64,000 nt of DNA from an uncultured Lachnospiraceae bacterium (GTDB lineage: Bacteria > Bacillota > Clostridia > Lachnospirales > Lachnospiraceae), in NCBI GenBank assembly GCA_947589095.1, contig CANQBX010000004.1:1-64000 (forward strand). Reading direction: 5' to 3'. The notes beneath the pieces were generated by a model. That model was not told the DNA's origin. It worked only from the letters and a program-made list of their open reading frames with translations, and did not search any database. This document shows, piece by piece, positions 1-10,026 of this stretch. The position numbers were made by a program, and so were the translations under genes. Each line of letters starts with the position of its first letter. Position 1 is the stretch's first letter.

Positions 1-191
1 CGAGCGAAGAGAGGACAAAACACCGGACCGAACCGTGCGCATCCCCCGGAGGGAGCATGTCCGGAGGACATGTTATAATCTCGACAGAGATTATACCCGC
101 GCCGGTTCGGTGTCCGAGCGAAGAGAGGACAAAACACCGGACCGAACCGTGCGCATCCCCCGGAGGGAGCATGTCCGGAGGACATGTTATA
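1..191. repeat. Tandem copies (114 bp period) of a GC-rich multi-hairpin repeat; truncated by the window start
   Basis: Positions 1-77 are repeated exactly at 115-191; contains ATAATCTC-GACA-GAGATTAT, GCGC.GGTTCGGT...ACCGAACC..GCGC and ATGTCC-GGA-GGACAT dyads; related copies at 45131-45364. Confidence 0.93.
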
Positions 192-219
192 CTAAGAATG
201 GAAATAGACGGGAAACGAG

Positions 220-3200
220 GTGACGGGAGTGGCATTCACACATCTTCACGTCCATACGGAATACAGCCTCTTGGACGGCTCGTGTAAGATCGGCGAGCTG
301 GTGGCGAAGGCGAAGGATCTGGGCATGGACAGCATGGCGATCACGGATCACGGCGTGATGTACGGCGTGATCGATTTCTATAAGGCGGCGAAGGCCGTCG
401 GGATCAAACCGATCCTGGGCTGCGAGGTCTATGTGGCTCCCGGCTCCCGGTTCGACCGGGAGAATGTACGCGGCGAGGACCGGTATTACCACCTGATCCT
501 TCTGGCCGAGAATAACGAGGGCTACCAGAACCTGATGAAGATCGTCACCAAGGGCTTTGTGGACGGCTTTTACTATAAGCCCAGGGTGGATTATGAGATT
601 CTACGGCAGTACCATGAGGGCATCATCTGCTTAAGCGCCTGTCTGGCTGGGGAGGTGCAGCGCTTCCTGGAGCGGGGCCAGTATGAGCAGGGGAAGGAAG
701 CGGCCCTGCGTTATCTGGATATCTTCGGGAAGGGAAACTATTTTCTGGAACTGCAGGATCATGGGATCCCGGCCCAGAAGGTGGTGAACCAGGCGCTCCT
801 CAGAATGAGCAAAGAGATCGGCGTTCCGCTTGTGGCGACCAACGATATCCATTATATCAACGCGGAGGACGCGGCGGCCCACGACATTCTTTTGTGTATC
901 CAGACCAACAAAAAGGTCACCGATGAGAACCGGATGCGCTATGAGGGAGGACAGTATTACTGCAAGTCCGAGGAAGAGATGCGGACTCTGTTCTCCTTTG
1001 CGCCGGAGGCTCTGGACAATACGTATGAGATCGCGAAGCGGTGCAATGTGGAGATCGAATTCGGCGTCACGAAGCTGCCGCTTTTTACCGTGCCGGAAGG
1101 GTACGATTCCTGGAGTTATCTGAACCATCTGTGCGATGAGGGCCTTGCGAAGCGCTATCCGGAGGATCCGGACGGATCTTTAAGAGAACGGCTGGATTAT
1201 GAGCTGGGCGTCATTAACAGCATGGGCTACGTGGATTATTTCCTGATCGTGTGGGATTTCATCCATTTCGCCAGATCCAACGGCATCAGCGTGGGCCCGG
1301 GACGGGGCTCGGCCGCCGGCTCCATCGTGGCCTACTGCCTGGAGATCACCGATATCGATCCGATCCGCTACAATCTGCTGTTTGAGCGCTTCCTGAACCC
1401 GGAGCGGGTGACCATGCCGGATATCGACATCGATTTCTGCTTCGAACGGCGTCAGGAGGTCATCGACTATGTGGTCCGCAAGTACGGCAAGGATCAGGTG
1501 GTGCAGATCATTACGTTCGGCACCCTGGCCGCCCGCGGCGTGATCCGCGACGTGGGCCGGGCGCTGGATATTCCGTATAACAAATGCGACGCCGTCGCCA
1601 AGATGGTGCCCAGGGATCTGGGGATTACGCTGGAGAAGGCGCTAAAGGCAAGTCCGGATCTGAGAAACGCTTACAATGAGGACGAGCAGGTCAAGTATCT
1701 GATCGATATGTCCATGCGGCTGGAGGGGCTGCCCAGGCATTCCTCCATGCACGCGGCCGGAGTCGTGATCAGCCGGACTTCCGTGGACAATTACGTGCCG
1801 CTTTCAAGAGCCGCGGACGGTTCCATAACGACCCAGTTCACGATGACGACGCTGGAGGAGTTGGGCCTTCTGAAGATGGATTTTTTGGGACTGCGGACGC
1901 TGACGGTCATACAGGACGCCGTCGAACAGATCGAGAAGAATTACGGGATCAAGCTGAACCTGCATGATCTGGATTACAACGACAAAGCAGTCATGGAGCT
2001 GATCGGAAGCGGCAAGGACGACGGTATTTTCCAGCTTGAGAGCAGCGGCATGAAAAGCTTCATGAAGGAACTGAAGCCGGAGACGCTGGAGGATATCATC
2101 GCCGGCATCGCTCTGTACCGTCCGGGCCCCATGGAATTTATCCCCAAATACCTGAAAGGGAAGAACGCGAGGGAATCCGTTACCTACGATTGCCCCCAGC
2201 TGGAGCCGATCTTAAGCGCCACCTACGGCTGTATCGTCTATCAGGAGCAGGTCATGCAGATCGTCCGCGACCTGGCCGGATACACTATGGGCCGGAGCGA
2301 TCTGGTGCGCCGCGCCATGTCCAAGAAGAAGGCGTCGGTCATGGCGAAGGAGCGGCAGAATTTCGTCTACGGCAATGAAGAGGAGGGCGTTCCCGGCTGC
2401 ATCCGGAATGGAATCGACGAAAAGACCGCTAACACGATCTTCGACGAGATGACAAGCTTCGCCAGCTACGCGTTCAACAAGTCCCACGCCGCCTGCTACG
2501 CGGTAGTGGCCTACCAGACGGCGTATCTGAAGCATTATTATCCGAAGGAATTCTTCGCAGCGCTAATGACGTCCGTCATGGAGAATACGAATAAGGTCTC
2601 CGAGTATATCCTGACCTGCCGTCAGATGGGGATCCGGATCCTGCCGCCCGATATCAACGAAGGGGAGAGCGGCTTCACCGTATCCGGCGGTGCCATCCGC
2701 TACGGGCTTTCGGCCATCAAGAGCATCGGCCGCTCCGTGGTAGACAGCATCGTGGCGGAGCGGGAGGCCAACGGGCCGTTTCGTACCATGGATGAGTTCG
2801 TGGAGCGGATGAGCAATAAGGAGGTAAACCGCCGTACCCTGGAGAGCTTCATCAAGGCCGGAGCGCTTGATTCCCTGCCGGGGAACCGCCGCCAGAAATG
2901 CATGGTGGCGCCGGATATGCTGGATCAGAAGAATAAGGAGAAGAAGAGCGCCATGGAGGGCCAGATGACGCTGTTCGATTTCGCGGCGGAGGATGATAAG
3001 CGGAATTTCCAGGTCACGTTCCCGGAGGTTGAGGAGTATTCGAAGGAAGAGCTTCTGGCTTTTGAGAAGGAGATGCTGGGCATTTATATCAGCGGCCATC
3101 CGCTGGAGGCCTATGAGAAGAGCTGGCGCGCCAACGTAACCGCCGTCACCGCGGATTTCGCCGTGGACGAGGAGACGGAGAAGGCGGCCGTCGCCGACGG

Positions 3201-3714
3201 GATCCGGGTCACCATCGGCGGCATGATCACGAACCGCTCCGTGAAGGCTACGAAGAACGGCCAGATGATGGCCTATGTGACGCTGGAGGATCTGGTCGGA
3301 AGCGTGGAAGTTCTGGTATTCCCGCGGGATTACGAGAAATACCGCAATGCCCTGGAAGAGGATGCGAAGGTATATATCCAGGGCCGGACGTCCATCGGCG
3401 ACGATCCCATGGGAAAGCTGATCTGTGAAAAGGTGATCCCGTTCGACAGTCTTCCGCGCCAGCTGTGGCTTCAGTTTGCGGACAAGGCCGCCTATGACGC
3501 GGTATTTCCGCAGGTGGAGGAATTCCTGGATCGATCCGACGGACACGACGGCGTGACGATCTATCTGGCGAAGGAGAGGGCGAGAAAGGTTCTTCCGCCC
3601 AACAGGAGCGTGTCCTGCGATAACGACCTTCTTACGCATCTTTACCAATTATTAGGTGAAAATAATGTCAAAGTCGTGCAAAAAAACATTGAAAGTATGG
3701 GAAAAATGAATTAG
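220..3714 (+). CDS. dnaE: DNA polymerase III subunit alpha (DnaE type), GTG start
   Basis: PHP N-terminus (FTHLHVHTEYSLLDG), PDIDIDF catalytic motif, GPGRGSAAGS; C-terminal OB-fold-like region. Confidence 0.97.
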   Translation: MTGVAFTHLHVHTEYSLLDGSCKIGELVAKAKDLGMDSMAITDHGVMYGVIDFYKAAKAVGIKPILGCEVYVAPGSRFDRENVRGEDRYYHLILLAENNEGYQNLMKIVTKGFVDGFYYKPRVDYEILRQYHEGIICLSACLAGEVQRFLERGQYEQGKEAALRYLDIFGKGNYFLELQDHGIPAQKVVNQALLRMSKEIGVPLVATNDIHYINAEDAAAHDILLCIQTNKKVTDENRMRYEGGQYYCKSEEEMRTLFSFAPEALDNTYEIAKRCNVEIEFGVTKLPLFTVPEGYDSWSYLNHLCDEGLAKRYPEDPDGSLRERLDYELGVINSMGYVDYFLIVWDFIHFARSNGISVGPGRGSAAGSIVAYCLEITDIDPIRYNLLFERFLNPERVTMPDIDIDFCFERRQEVIDYVVRKYGKDQVVQIITFGTLAARGVIRDVGRALDIPYNKCDAVAKMVPRDLGITLEKALKASPDLRNAYNEDEQVKYLIDMSMRLEGLPRHSSMHAAGVVISRTSVDNYVPLSRAADGSITTQFTMTTLEELGLLKMDFLGLRTLTVIQDAVEQIEKNYGIKLNLHDLDYNDKAVMELIGSGKDDGIFQLESSGMKSFMKELKPETLEDIIAGIALYRPGPMEFIPKYLKGKNARESVTYDCPQLEPILSATYGCIVYQEQVMQIVRDLAGYTMGRSDLVRRAMSKKKASVMAKERQNFVYGNEEEGVPGCIRNGIDEKTANTIFDEMTSFASYAFNKSHAACYAVVAYQTAYLKHYYPKEFFAALMTSVMENTNKVSEYILTCRQMGIRILPPDINEGESGFTVSGGAIRYGLSAIKSIGRSVVDSIVAEREANGPFRTMDEFVERMSNKEVNRRTLESFIKAGALDSLPGNRRQKCMVAPDMLDQKNKEKKSAMEGQMTLFDFAAEDDKRNFQVTFPEVEEYSKEELLAFEKEMLGIYISGHPLEAYEKSWRANVTAVTADFAVDEETEKAAVADGIRVTIGGMITNRSVKATKNGQMMAYVTLEDLVGSVEVLVFPRDYEKYRNALEEDAKVYIQGRTSIGDDPMGKLICEKVIPFDSLPRQLWLQFADKAAYDAVFPQVEEFLDRSDGHDGVTIYLAKERARKVLPPNRSVSCDNDLLTHLYQLLGENNVKVVQKNIESMGKMN

Positions 3715-3772
3715 AATAGCGTTGTATATAAATGCGTACAATCTGTATCAGCGATAACAGGAGGTTAAGCAT

Positions 3773-4747
3773 ATGGCAAAGACAGTAAAAACGATCGGCG
3801 TTCTGACAAGCGGCGGCGATGCTCCCGGCATGAACGCGGCAATCAGGGCAGTCGTGCGTACCGCGATTAACCGCGGCCTGAAGGTCAAGGGCATCATGAG
3901 AGGATATGCAGGACTTCTGGCCGAAGAGATCATTGATATGAAGACCACCTCGGTTTCCGAGATCATCAATAAAGGCGGAACGATTCTTTATACGGCGCGG
4001 TGCATGGAGTTTACGACTCCCGAGGGGCAGCGCAAGGGCGCGGAGATCTGCCGGAAGCACGGGATCGACGGCATCGTGGTCATCGGCGGAGACGGTTCCT
4101 ACCGCGGCGCGGGCAAGCTTTCCGCATTGGGTATCAATACCATCGGCGTGCCGGGAACCATTGATCTGGATATTGCGTGTACGGATTACACCATCGGCTT
4201 CGATACCGCGGTGAATACGGCCATGCAGGCCATCGATAAGGTCCGCGATACGTCCACTTCCCATGAGCGCTGCAGCATCATTGAGGTTATGGGACGTCAT
4301 GCCGGATATATCGCCCTCTGGTGCGGCATTGCCAACGGCGCCGAGGATATTCTGCTTCCGGAGAAATACGACGGCAACGAGCAGGTGCTGATCAACCACA
4401 TTATCGAGAACCGCAAGATCGGCAAGAAGCACCACATTATCATCAACGCCGAGGGCATCGGCCATTCCACCTCCATGGCGAGGCGGATCGAGGCTGCTAC
4501 AGGGATTGAGACAAGAGCCACGATCCTTGGATACATGCAGCGCGGCGGCGGCCCCACCTGCAAGGACAGGGTCTACGCGTCGATCATGGGCGCCAAGGCG
4601 GTGGAGCTTCTGGCCAACGGCGTCAGCAACCGTGTCATCGCCTATAAGAATGGCGAGTATACGGACTTTGATATCCAGGAAGCCCTGGCGATGCAGAAGG
4701 ATCTGCCGGAGGATCAGTACGAGATCAGTAAGCTGCTGACCCGGTGA
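3773..4747 (+). CDS. pfkA: 6-phosphofructokinase
   Basis: VLTSGGDAPGMNAAIRAVVR, GGDGSYRGA, PGTIDLDI motifs. Confidence 0.97.
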   Translation: MAKTVKTIGVLTSGGDAPGMNAAIRAVVRTAINRGLKVKGIMRGYAGLLAEEIIDMKTTSVSEIINKGGTILYTARCMEFTTPEGQRKGAEICRKHGIDGIVVIGGDGSYRGAGKLSALGINTIGVPGTIDLDIACTDYTIGFDTAVNTAMQAIDKVRDTSTSHERCSIIEVMGRHAGYIALWCGIANGAEDILLPEKYDGNEQVLINHIIENRKIGKKHHIIINAEGIGHSTSMARRIEAATGIETRATILGYMQRGGGPTCKDRVYASIMGAKAVELLANGVSNRVIAYKNGEYTDFDIQEALAMQKDLPEDQYEISKLLTR

Positions 4748-4768
4748 CGCTTTCTGTGTCGTGCCGGT

Positions 4769-5173
4769 ATGCAGAAAACCGGCATGCAGAAGAAGGGCAC
4801 CGGCGGCAGGAAGATTCGCACAGGCGGGGGTTCGGTTTTGGAGAGAACGGTTTTATGCGGCGCCAGCGCCTACGAAGAAAAGTATTATTTTAACAGGCAG
4901 TTCGATTCGCTGCCGGAAAGCATAAAGGAAGAACTGCAGATCCTGTGCGTGCTGTTTACGGAGGATGTGGGCGGAGTTTTGACGCTTGAGTATGACGAGA
5001 ACGGCAGCCTTGAATTTAAGGTGATGGCGGCCGACGACGATTTCGATTACGATGAGATCGGAAGCGGCCTTAAGATCCGGCAGTACCAGCGGGAGAAGCG
5101 GGAGCTTCTGGAATCGCTGGAGCTGTATTACAAAGTATTTTTTCTGGCGGGGAAGCGGAAGCAGAAGAAATAG
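4769..5173 (+). CDS. Small conserved acidic protein of unknown function; start codon uncertain
   Basis: ORF downstream of pfkA; acidic, no recognised enzyme motif. Confidence 0.6.
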   Translation: MQKTGMQKKGTGGRKIRTGGGSVLERTVLCGASAYEEKYYFNRQFDSLPESIKEELQILCVLFTEDVGGVLTLEYDENGSLEFKVMAADDDFDYDEIGSGLKIRQYQREKRELLESLELYYKVFFLAGKRKQKK

Positions 5174-5281
5174 CATATTAGGATAGCATAGAAGGAGCGC
5201 CGGCGACGCTCCTTCTGTATGATACGGCTGTACATACCGGCTGTCTGCAGCGAAGCGTCTGTATATGGAATTGACTTATGA

Positions 5282-6346
5282 ATGACGGATGGGTGCGGGA
5301 TGGATCGTGTCAGAAAGCTGCGGATCGGCAGCACAGAGCTTAAGAATAACCTGATTCTGGGCCCCATGGCAGGCGTGACCGACCTAGTGTTTCGGGGCCT
5401 GTGCAGGGAACAGGGCTGCGGAGCGGCCTATACGGAGATGGTCAGCGCCAAAGCCCTTTTTTATCACAGGGAAGCGTTGGAAGCGTTTATACGGGGCGGC
5501 TGTGAGACCCTGTCGCGGCCGGGATATGAATACCGCGGCGCGGATAAGTCCCTGGGCCTGATGCGCGCGGCGGAGAAGGAAGGGCCGCTGGCCCTTCAGC
5601 TGTTCGGTTCGGAACCGGAGATCCTGGCGGCTATGGCGGCCGTCGCCGAAGCAGGTCCGTATGCGTGGATCGATGTCAATATGGGCTGTCCTGTACCGAA
5701 GATTGTGAATAACGGGGAAGGCTCCGCCCTGATGAAGGACATAAAAAAGGCGGAATCGATCCTTACGGCGCTGGTTAAGAGCGTAAAGAAGCCGGTGACC
5801 GTCAAATTCCGGAAATCCTTCGATGAGAATTCGGGGGATGCGGTGGAATTCGCGAAGATGGCGGAGGCCTGCGGCGCATCGGCTGTCGCCGTTCACGGGA
5901 GAACCAGACAGCAGTTTTATTCCGGCAGAGCGGACTGGGACGTGATCCGCCGCGTCAAGGAAGCGGTGAAGATCCCGGTGATCGGGAACGGAGACATTTT
6001 CACAGCCGCCGACGCGGAGCGGTTGCTTGCGGAGACCGGCTGCGATGGAATTATGATCGCCCGCGGGGCGCGGGATAATCCGTGGATATTTAAGCAGATC
6101 CTTCATTATCTGGAGACGGGGGAGACGCTTCCGGGGCCGGACCGCGAAGAAGTCTGCGCTATGATCCTGCGTCACGCGCAGCTTCTGGCGGACGACGCAG
6201 GCGAGCGCATGGCGGTTCGGAAGATGCGCGGATACGCGGCCTGGTACACGGCGGGCATGGCGCGCTCGTCGCGGTTCCGCAATGAGCTGAACCGGACGGA
6301 GACGTTAGAGGAGCTTAAGCGGCTGCTTTATGAGGATTTTCTCTGA
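5282..6346 (+). CDS. dus: tRNA-dihydrouridine synthase
   Basis: LGPMAGVTDLVFR, DVNMGCPVPKIVNNGEGSALM, VHGRTRQQFYSG, IPVIGNGDI motifs. Confidence 0.95.
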   Translation: MTDGCGMDRVRKLRIGSTELKNNLILGPMAGVTDLVFRGLCREQGCGAAYTEMVSAKALFYHREALEAFIRGGCETLSRPGYEYRGADKSLGLMRAAEKEGPLALQLFGSEPEILAAMAAVAEAGPYAWIDVNMGCPVPKIVNNGEGSALMKDIKKAESILTALVKSVKKPVTVKFRKSFDENSGDAVEFAKMAEACGASAVAVHGRTRQQFYSGRADWDVIRRVKEAVKIPVIGNGDIFTAADAERLLAETGCDGIMIARGARDNPWIFKQILHYLETGETLPGPDREEVCAMILRHAQLLADDAGERMAVRKMRGYAAWYTAGMARSSRFRNELNRTETLEELKRLLYEDFL

Positions 6347-6472
6347 GAAGACTGCGGTCGTATGTGTAAATGACTGCGCTGTACCAGGCCGGCGGAAACG
6401 CGGTGTTCCGTGATTTTATTTACAGGGAACGATAAGCGGACGACAAGGTATTACATATCTTGGAATCGTTTC

Positions 6473-6501
6473 TTGACAACGCGGAACACTTAAGCTATAA
6501 T
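6473..6501 (+). promoter_or_regulatory. Sigma-A-type promoter for greA (TTGACA-17-TATAAT)
   Basis: TTGACA at 6473-6478 and TATAAT at 6496-6501, 17-nt spacer. Confidence 0.85.
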
Positions 6502-6567
6502 ACAGCGTAATGCAGAGAATGGAAGGGTTCCCTGCACAGAAAGAAAGTAAGGAAGGTAACTGATGTT

Positions 6568-7047
6568 ATGGCGGAGAAGAAGAATATTCTTACGTATGCA
6601 GGACTAAGGAAGTATGAGGAGGAGCTTCAGGATCTGAAGGTGGTTCGGAGAAAAGAGGTAGCCCAGAAGATCAAGGAAGCCAGAGAACAGGGGGATCTGT
6701 CCGAGAATGCCGAGTACGACGCGGCTAAGGACGAACAGAGGGACATTGAACTGCGGATCGAGGAGCTGGAGAAGCTTCTTAAGAACGCGGAGGTAGTCGT
6801 TGAGGATGAAGTCGATCTGGATAAGATCAGCGTAGGCTGCCGGGTGAAGGTCTACGATATCGAGTTCGACGAGGAGATGGAGTTCAGTCTGGTGGGTTCC
6901 ACGGAAGCCAACAGCCTGGTGAATAAGATTTCCAATGAATCGCCGGTCGGAAAGGCGCTGATCGGCCGGAAGGTCGGCGACATTGTAGATGTGGAGACGC
7001 AGGCGGGAGTGATCCAGTACAAGGTTCTGGATATTCAGAGAGTATAA
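6568..7047 (+). CDS. greA: Transcription elongation factor GreA
   Basis: ARE QGDLSENAEYDAAKDEQ motif; C-terminal PVGKALIGRKVGD. Confidence 0.96.
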   Translation: MAEKKNILTYAGLRKYEEELQDLKVVRRKEVAQKIKEAREQGDLSENAEYDAAKDEQRDIELRIEELEKLLKNAEVVVEDEVDLDKISVGCRVKVYDIEFDEEMEFSLVGSTEANSLVNKISNESPVGKALIGRKVGDIVDVETQAGVIQYKVLDIQRV

Positions 7048-7064
7048 GATAAGGAGAGTCAGAC

Positions 7065-8567
7065 GTGGCAGAGCAGCAGAATCAGGGACAGCAGAATCAG
7101 CAGCAGGATATCGGTCAGCTTTTGAAGGTGCGCCGTGAGAAGCTTGCCGAGCTTCAGGCAGCAGGCCGTGATCCGTTTCGGATCACGAAGTATGATGTGA
7201 CCGTACACAGCACGGATGTTAAGGACGATTATGAAGCCTGGGAGGGCAGGGAGGTCTCCGTCGCGGGACGAATGATGTCCCGGCGCATCATGGGCAAGGC
7301 GTCCTTCTGCAACGTCCAGGATCTGAAGGGCAATATCCAGTGCTATGTAGCCCGCGACAATATCGGCGAGGAGCCCTATAAGGACTTTAAGAAACTGGAT
7401 ATCGGCGACATCATCGGGGTGAAGGGCACGGTCTTTAAGACGAAGACCGGCGAGATCTCGATCCATGCGTCCTCGCTTGTGCTGCTTTCCAAGAGCCTGC
7501 AGATCCTTCCTGAGAAATACCATGGCCTGACCAACACGGATATGCGCTACCGTCAGCGGTATGTGGATCTGATCATGAATGAGGACGTGAAGAAGACCTT
7601 CGTTATGCGCTCGAAGATCATCAGCAGCATCCGCCGTTATCTGGATGAACAGGGCTTTTTGGAGGTGGAGACGCCGATGCTGGTGGCCAACGCCGGCGGC
7701 GCTGCGGCCCGTCCCTTCGAGACCCATTACAACGCCCTGGATGAGGATGTGAAGCTGCGCATTTCCCTGGAGCTGTACTTAAAGCGGCTGATCGTAGGCG
7801 GCATGGAGCGCGTCTACGAGATCGGCCGGGTGTTCCGCAACGAGGGACTGGATACCCGGCATAATCCGGAGTTTACGCTGATGGAGCTCTATCAGGCCTA
7901 CACGGATTACTACGGCATGATGGATCTGACGGAGAACATGTTCCGTCATGTGGCGCAGGAGGTCTGCGGCACGACCACGATCACCTACTCCGGCGTGGAG
8001 ATCGACCTTGGCAAGCCGTTCGAGCGGCTGACCATGACCGACGCCATTAAGAAATATACCGGCATCGATTTTGAAGAGATCAAAACCACAGAGGAAGCGA
8101 AGAAGCTGGCGGATGAAAAAGGCGTTCATTACGAGGCCCGCCACGTCCGCGGCGACATTATCAATCTGTTCTTCGAGGAGTTTGTGGAGGAGCATCTGAT
8201 CCAGCCGACCTTTATCATGGATCATCCGGTGGAGGTCAGCCCGCTTACTAAGCGCAAACCGGATAAGCCGGAGCTGGTGGAGCGGTTCGAACTGTTCATC
8301 TATGCCCGCGAGATGTGCAACGCCTACTCCGAGCTCAACGACCCGATCGACCAGCGGGCCCGCTTCGCGGCCCAGGAAGAAGCGTTCGCGGCGGGGGATG
8401 AGGAAGCCAACCACACGGACGAGGATTTCCTTAACGCTCTGGAGATCGGCATGCCGCCCACCGGAGGCATCGGATACGGGATCGACCGGCTGGTCATGCT
8501 GTTGACGGATTCACCGGCGATTCGGGATGTTTTGCTGTTCCCGACAATGAAGTCACTGGAGAAGTAA
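7065..8567 (+). CDS. lysS: Lysyl-tRNA synthetase (class II)
   Basis: [10 protein letters not shown], class II motifs, [27 protein letters not shown]. Confidence 0.97.
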   Translation: MAEQQNQGQQNQQQDIGQLLKVRREKLAELQAAGRDPFRITKYDVTVHSTDVKDDYEAWEGREVSVAGRMMSRRIMGKASFCNVQDLKGNIQCYVARDNIGEEPYKDFKKLDIGDIIGVKGTVFKTKTGEISIHASSLVLLSKSLQILPEKYHGLTNTDMRYRQRYVDLIMNEDVKKTFVMRSKIISSIRRYLDEQGFLEVETPMLVANAGGAAARPFETHYNALDEDVKLRISLELYLKRLIVGGMERVYEIGRVFRNEGLDTRHNPEFTLMELYQAYTDYYGMMDLTENMFRHVAQEVCGTTTITYSGVEIDLGKPFERLTMTDAIKKYTGIDFEEIKTTEEAKKLADEKGVHYEARHVRGDIINLFFEEFVEEHLIQPTFIMDHPVEVSPLTKRKPDKPELVERFELFIYAREMCNAYSELNDPIDQRARFAAQEEAFAAGDEEANHTDEDFLNALEIGMPPTGGIGYGIDRLVMLLTDSPAIRDVLLFPTMKSLEK

Positions 8568-8601
8568 AAACCCGGTAGAAGTCAATGTTTATGCGGGTTT
8601 T
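8567..8601 (+). terminator. Hairpin at lysS 3' end
   Basis: AAAACCCG (8567-8574) / CGGGTTTT (8594-8601). Confidence 0.55.
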
Positions 8602-8775
8602 CCAACATGCTCTCTGTACCAAAATGTTGATTTTGTACCAATTTTGTACCATTTGGAACAGACCGCATAGAATTTAAAGAGATTTTAATTGCAGTGGAAA
8701 AAATAGAGGGGCTGTCGCTTTAACTAGTGACAGTCCCTTAATTTACGCTGATAGAGAACTTGAGAAACATACAAT

Positions 8776-9079
8776 TTATGATTTGAGCAGGGTATTTAGA
8801 AAAGCAAGAAGTGCCGCTCGCTGATCTTCACTTAATTGATATATTTTTTCTGTCAGAGGATCGTTTTCTAATATCGTCTGGGTCTTATCATTAAAAAAAA
8901 TCAGAAAGTGAAATACCAAGGGCATCGCAAATATAAGAGATTACCTCTACAGTTGGATTCTTATTGCCAAGTTCTATGTCACGCAGATAGCTTTGGGAAA
9001 TTCCGGCAAGCGTGGCAAGTCTGTTTACAGTATAATGCTTTAGGGTTCTAAAATATACGATGCGTTTTCCAATTTCCAT
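8776..9079 (-). pseudogene. XRE-family HTH regulator, split by a +1 in an A8/T8 tract (intact frame ends at 8891; restored frame would end at 8776)
   Basis: MEIGKRIVYFRTLKHYTVNRLATLAGISQSYLRDIELGNKNPTVEVISYICDALGISLSDFF* then, in the shifted frame, NDKTQTILENDPLTEKIYQLSEDQRAALLAFLNTLLKS*. Confidence 0.8.
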
Positions 9080-9207
9080 GTGGGGCTCCTTTTCTCGATA
9101 GAGATAGAATATCAGATTTATTATAAAAAAATTACAGTTATAGAGATTACAAATTATATTTATAGATGGTATAATGCATATAAATTCGGAACATGAGGAG
9201 GAAATAT

Positions 9208-9408
9208 ATGGGAAAACCAAGTAAAAAGGATAGAAAAATAGCTATTATAAGGAAATACTTGCCTAATTGTACAAATACCTGGTCAGTTTATACATACGGA
9301 AATATCCCTAGAAAGTGTATTGATGGCGCACTGGCCTCCTATTCTGGACGTATCGAATATGATGATGTCTTGGGTTTGATCGATGAAACCGTATCTGTCC
9401 TTTTTTGA
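9208..9408 (+). CDS. Small hypothetical protein
   Basis: ORF MGKPSKKDRKIAIIRKYLPN...; divergent from the XRE gene. Confidence 0.5.
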   Translation: MGKPSKKDRKIAIIRKYLPNCTNTWSVYTYGNIPRKCIDGALASYSGRIEYDDVLGLIDETVSVLF

Positions 9409-9465
9409 TGATACATTATTTTCTTGTAGTTAAAATTGAATATCACTACAAGGAGGAATCATGTC

Positions 9466-9558
9466 ATGAAAACAGGAGTAAAAATTCTGAAACTCGTAGG
9501 GAAAACAACCGTCAAAGTGCTCCTTTGGCTGGCGGAATATCTGGAAGGAGGGAAATAA
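9466..9558 (+). CDS. 30-aa amphipathic peptide MKTGVKILKLVGKTTVKVLLWLAEYLEGGK
   Basis: AGGAGG at 9451-9456; short ORF absent from the track. Confidence 0.4.
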   Translation: MKTGVKILKLVGKTTVKVLLWLAEYLEGGK

Positions 9559-9783
9559 GATGGCAGCAGAGTTTAGAGTATAATGCTCTGTTTCTATCAG
9601 CAGATAAGGGTGAAGGGTAGTATCTTCACTCTTTTTTTATGAAATTGCCAACAGAAAATGATTGAAGGACGGAGAATCATCGGATATAATAAATATAGGA
9701 GTTTTAGCGGATTGAAGCGGGAAGTCCATTGGTTCAGACAACTGACGGTTTGTTTATGATAATATGAGTGACAGGAGTGATAA

Positions 9784-10026
9784 ATGGTGACTGTGCTTAG
9801 AAAGGATGCTATGGATCTGCTGGAAAGGATGCCGGAAGACAAGTTGTATTTTATGATACAGATCATGCGGGGGATAGATGGACTTTATGGAGCAGAGCAG
9901 CTGACCGCAAAAGAACAGGCATTTGAGGAGCTGGAACATCTCAGGAGGAGAGTTCCCGAGTTAGATTATGACAGGGAGTTGGAAAATTACAGAGAGGAAA
10001 AATATGGGAATGCGGATATTAGTTGA
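9784..10026 (+). CDS. Antitoxin-like protein partnering the PIN toxin
   Basis: 80-aa helical, charged protein overlapping the start of a PIN-domain gene. Confidence 0.7.
   Translation: MVTVLRKDAMDLLERMPEDKLYFMIQIMRGIDGLYGAEQLTAKEQAFEELEHLRRRVPELDYDRELENYREEKYGNADIS

Noticed and set aside
35-287. ORFs 35-223 and 57-287 (and 45145-45357, 45282-45488) translating through the hairpin repeats
   Set aside because: Their similar peptides (IPRREHVRRT..., SPGGSMSGGH) arise only because the structured repeat is read through; no RBS logic and the dyads explain the sequence.
2563-3648. Long minus-strand ORF (361 aa) opposite dnaE, and similar antisense ORFs (e.g. 13742-14929, 19672-21408, 40572-42119, 54069-55232)
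   Set aside because: Mirror ORFs of high-GC coding genes; no motifs, compositions typical of antisense translation.
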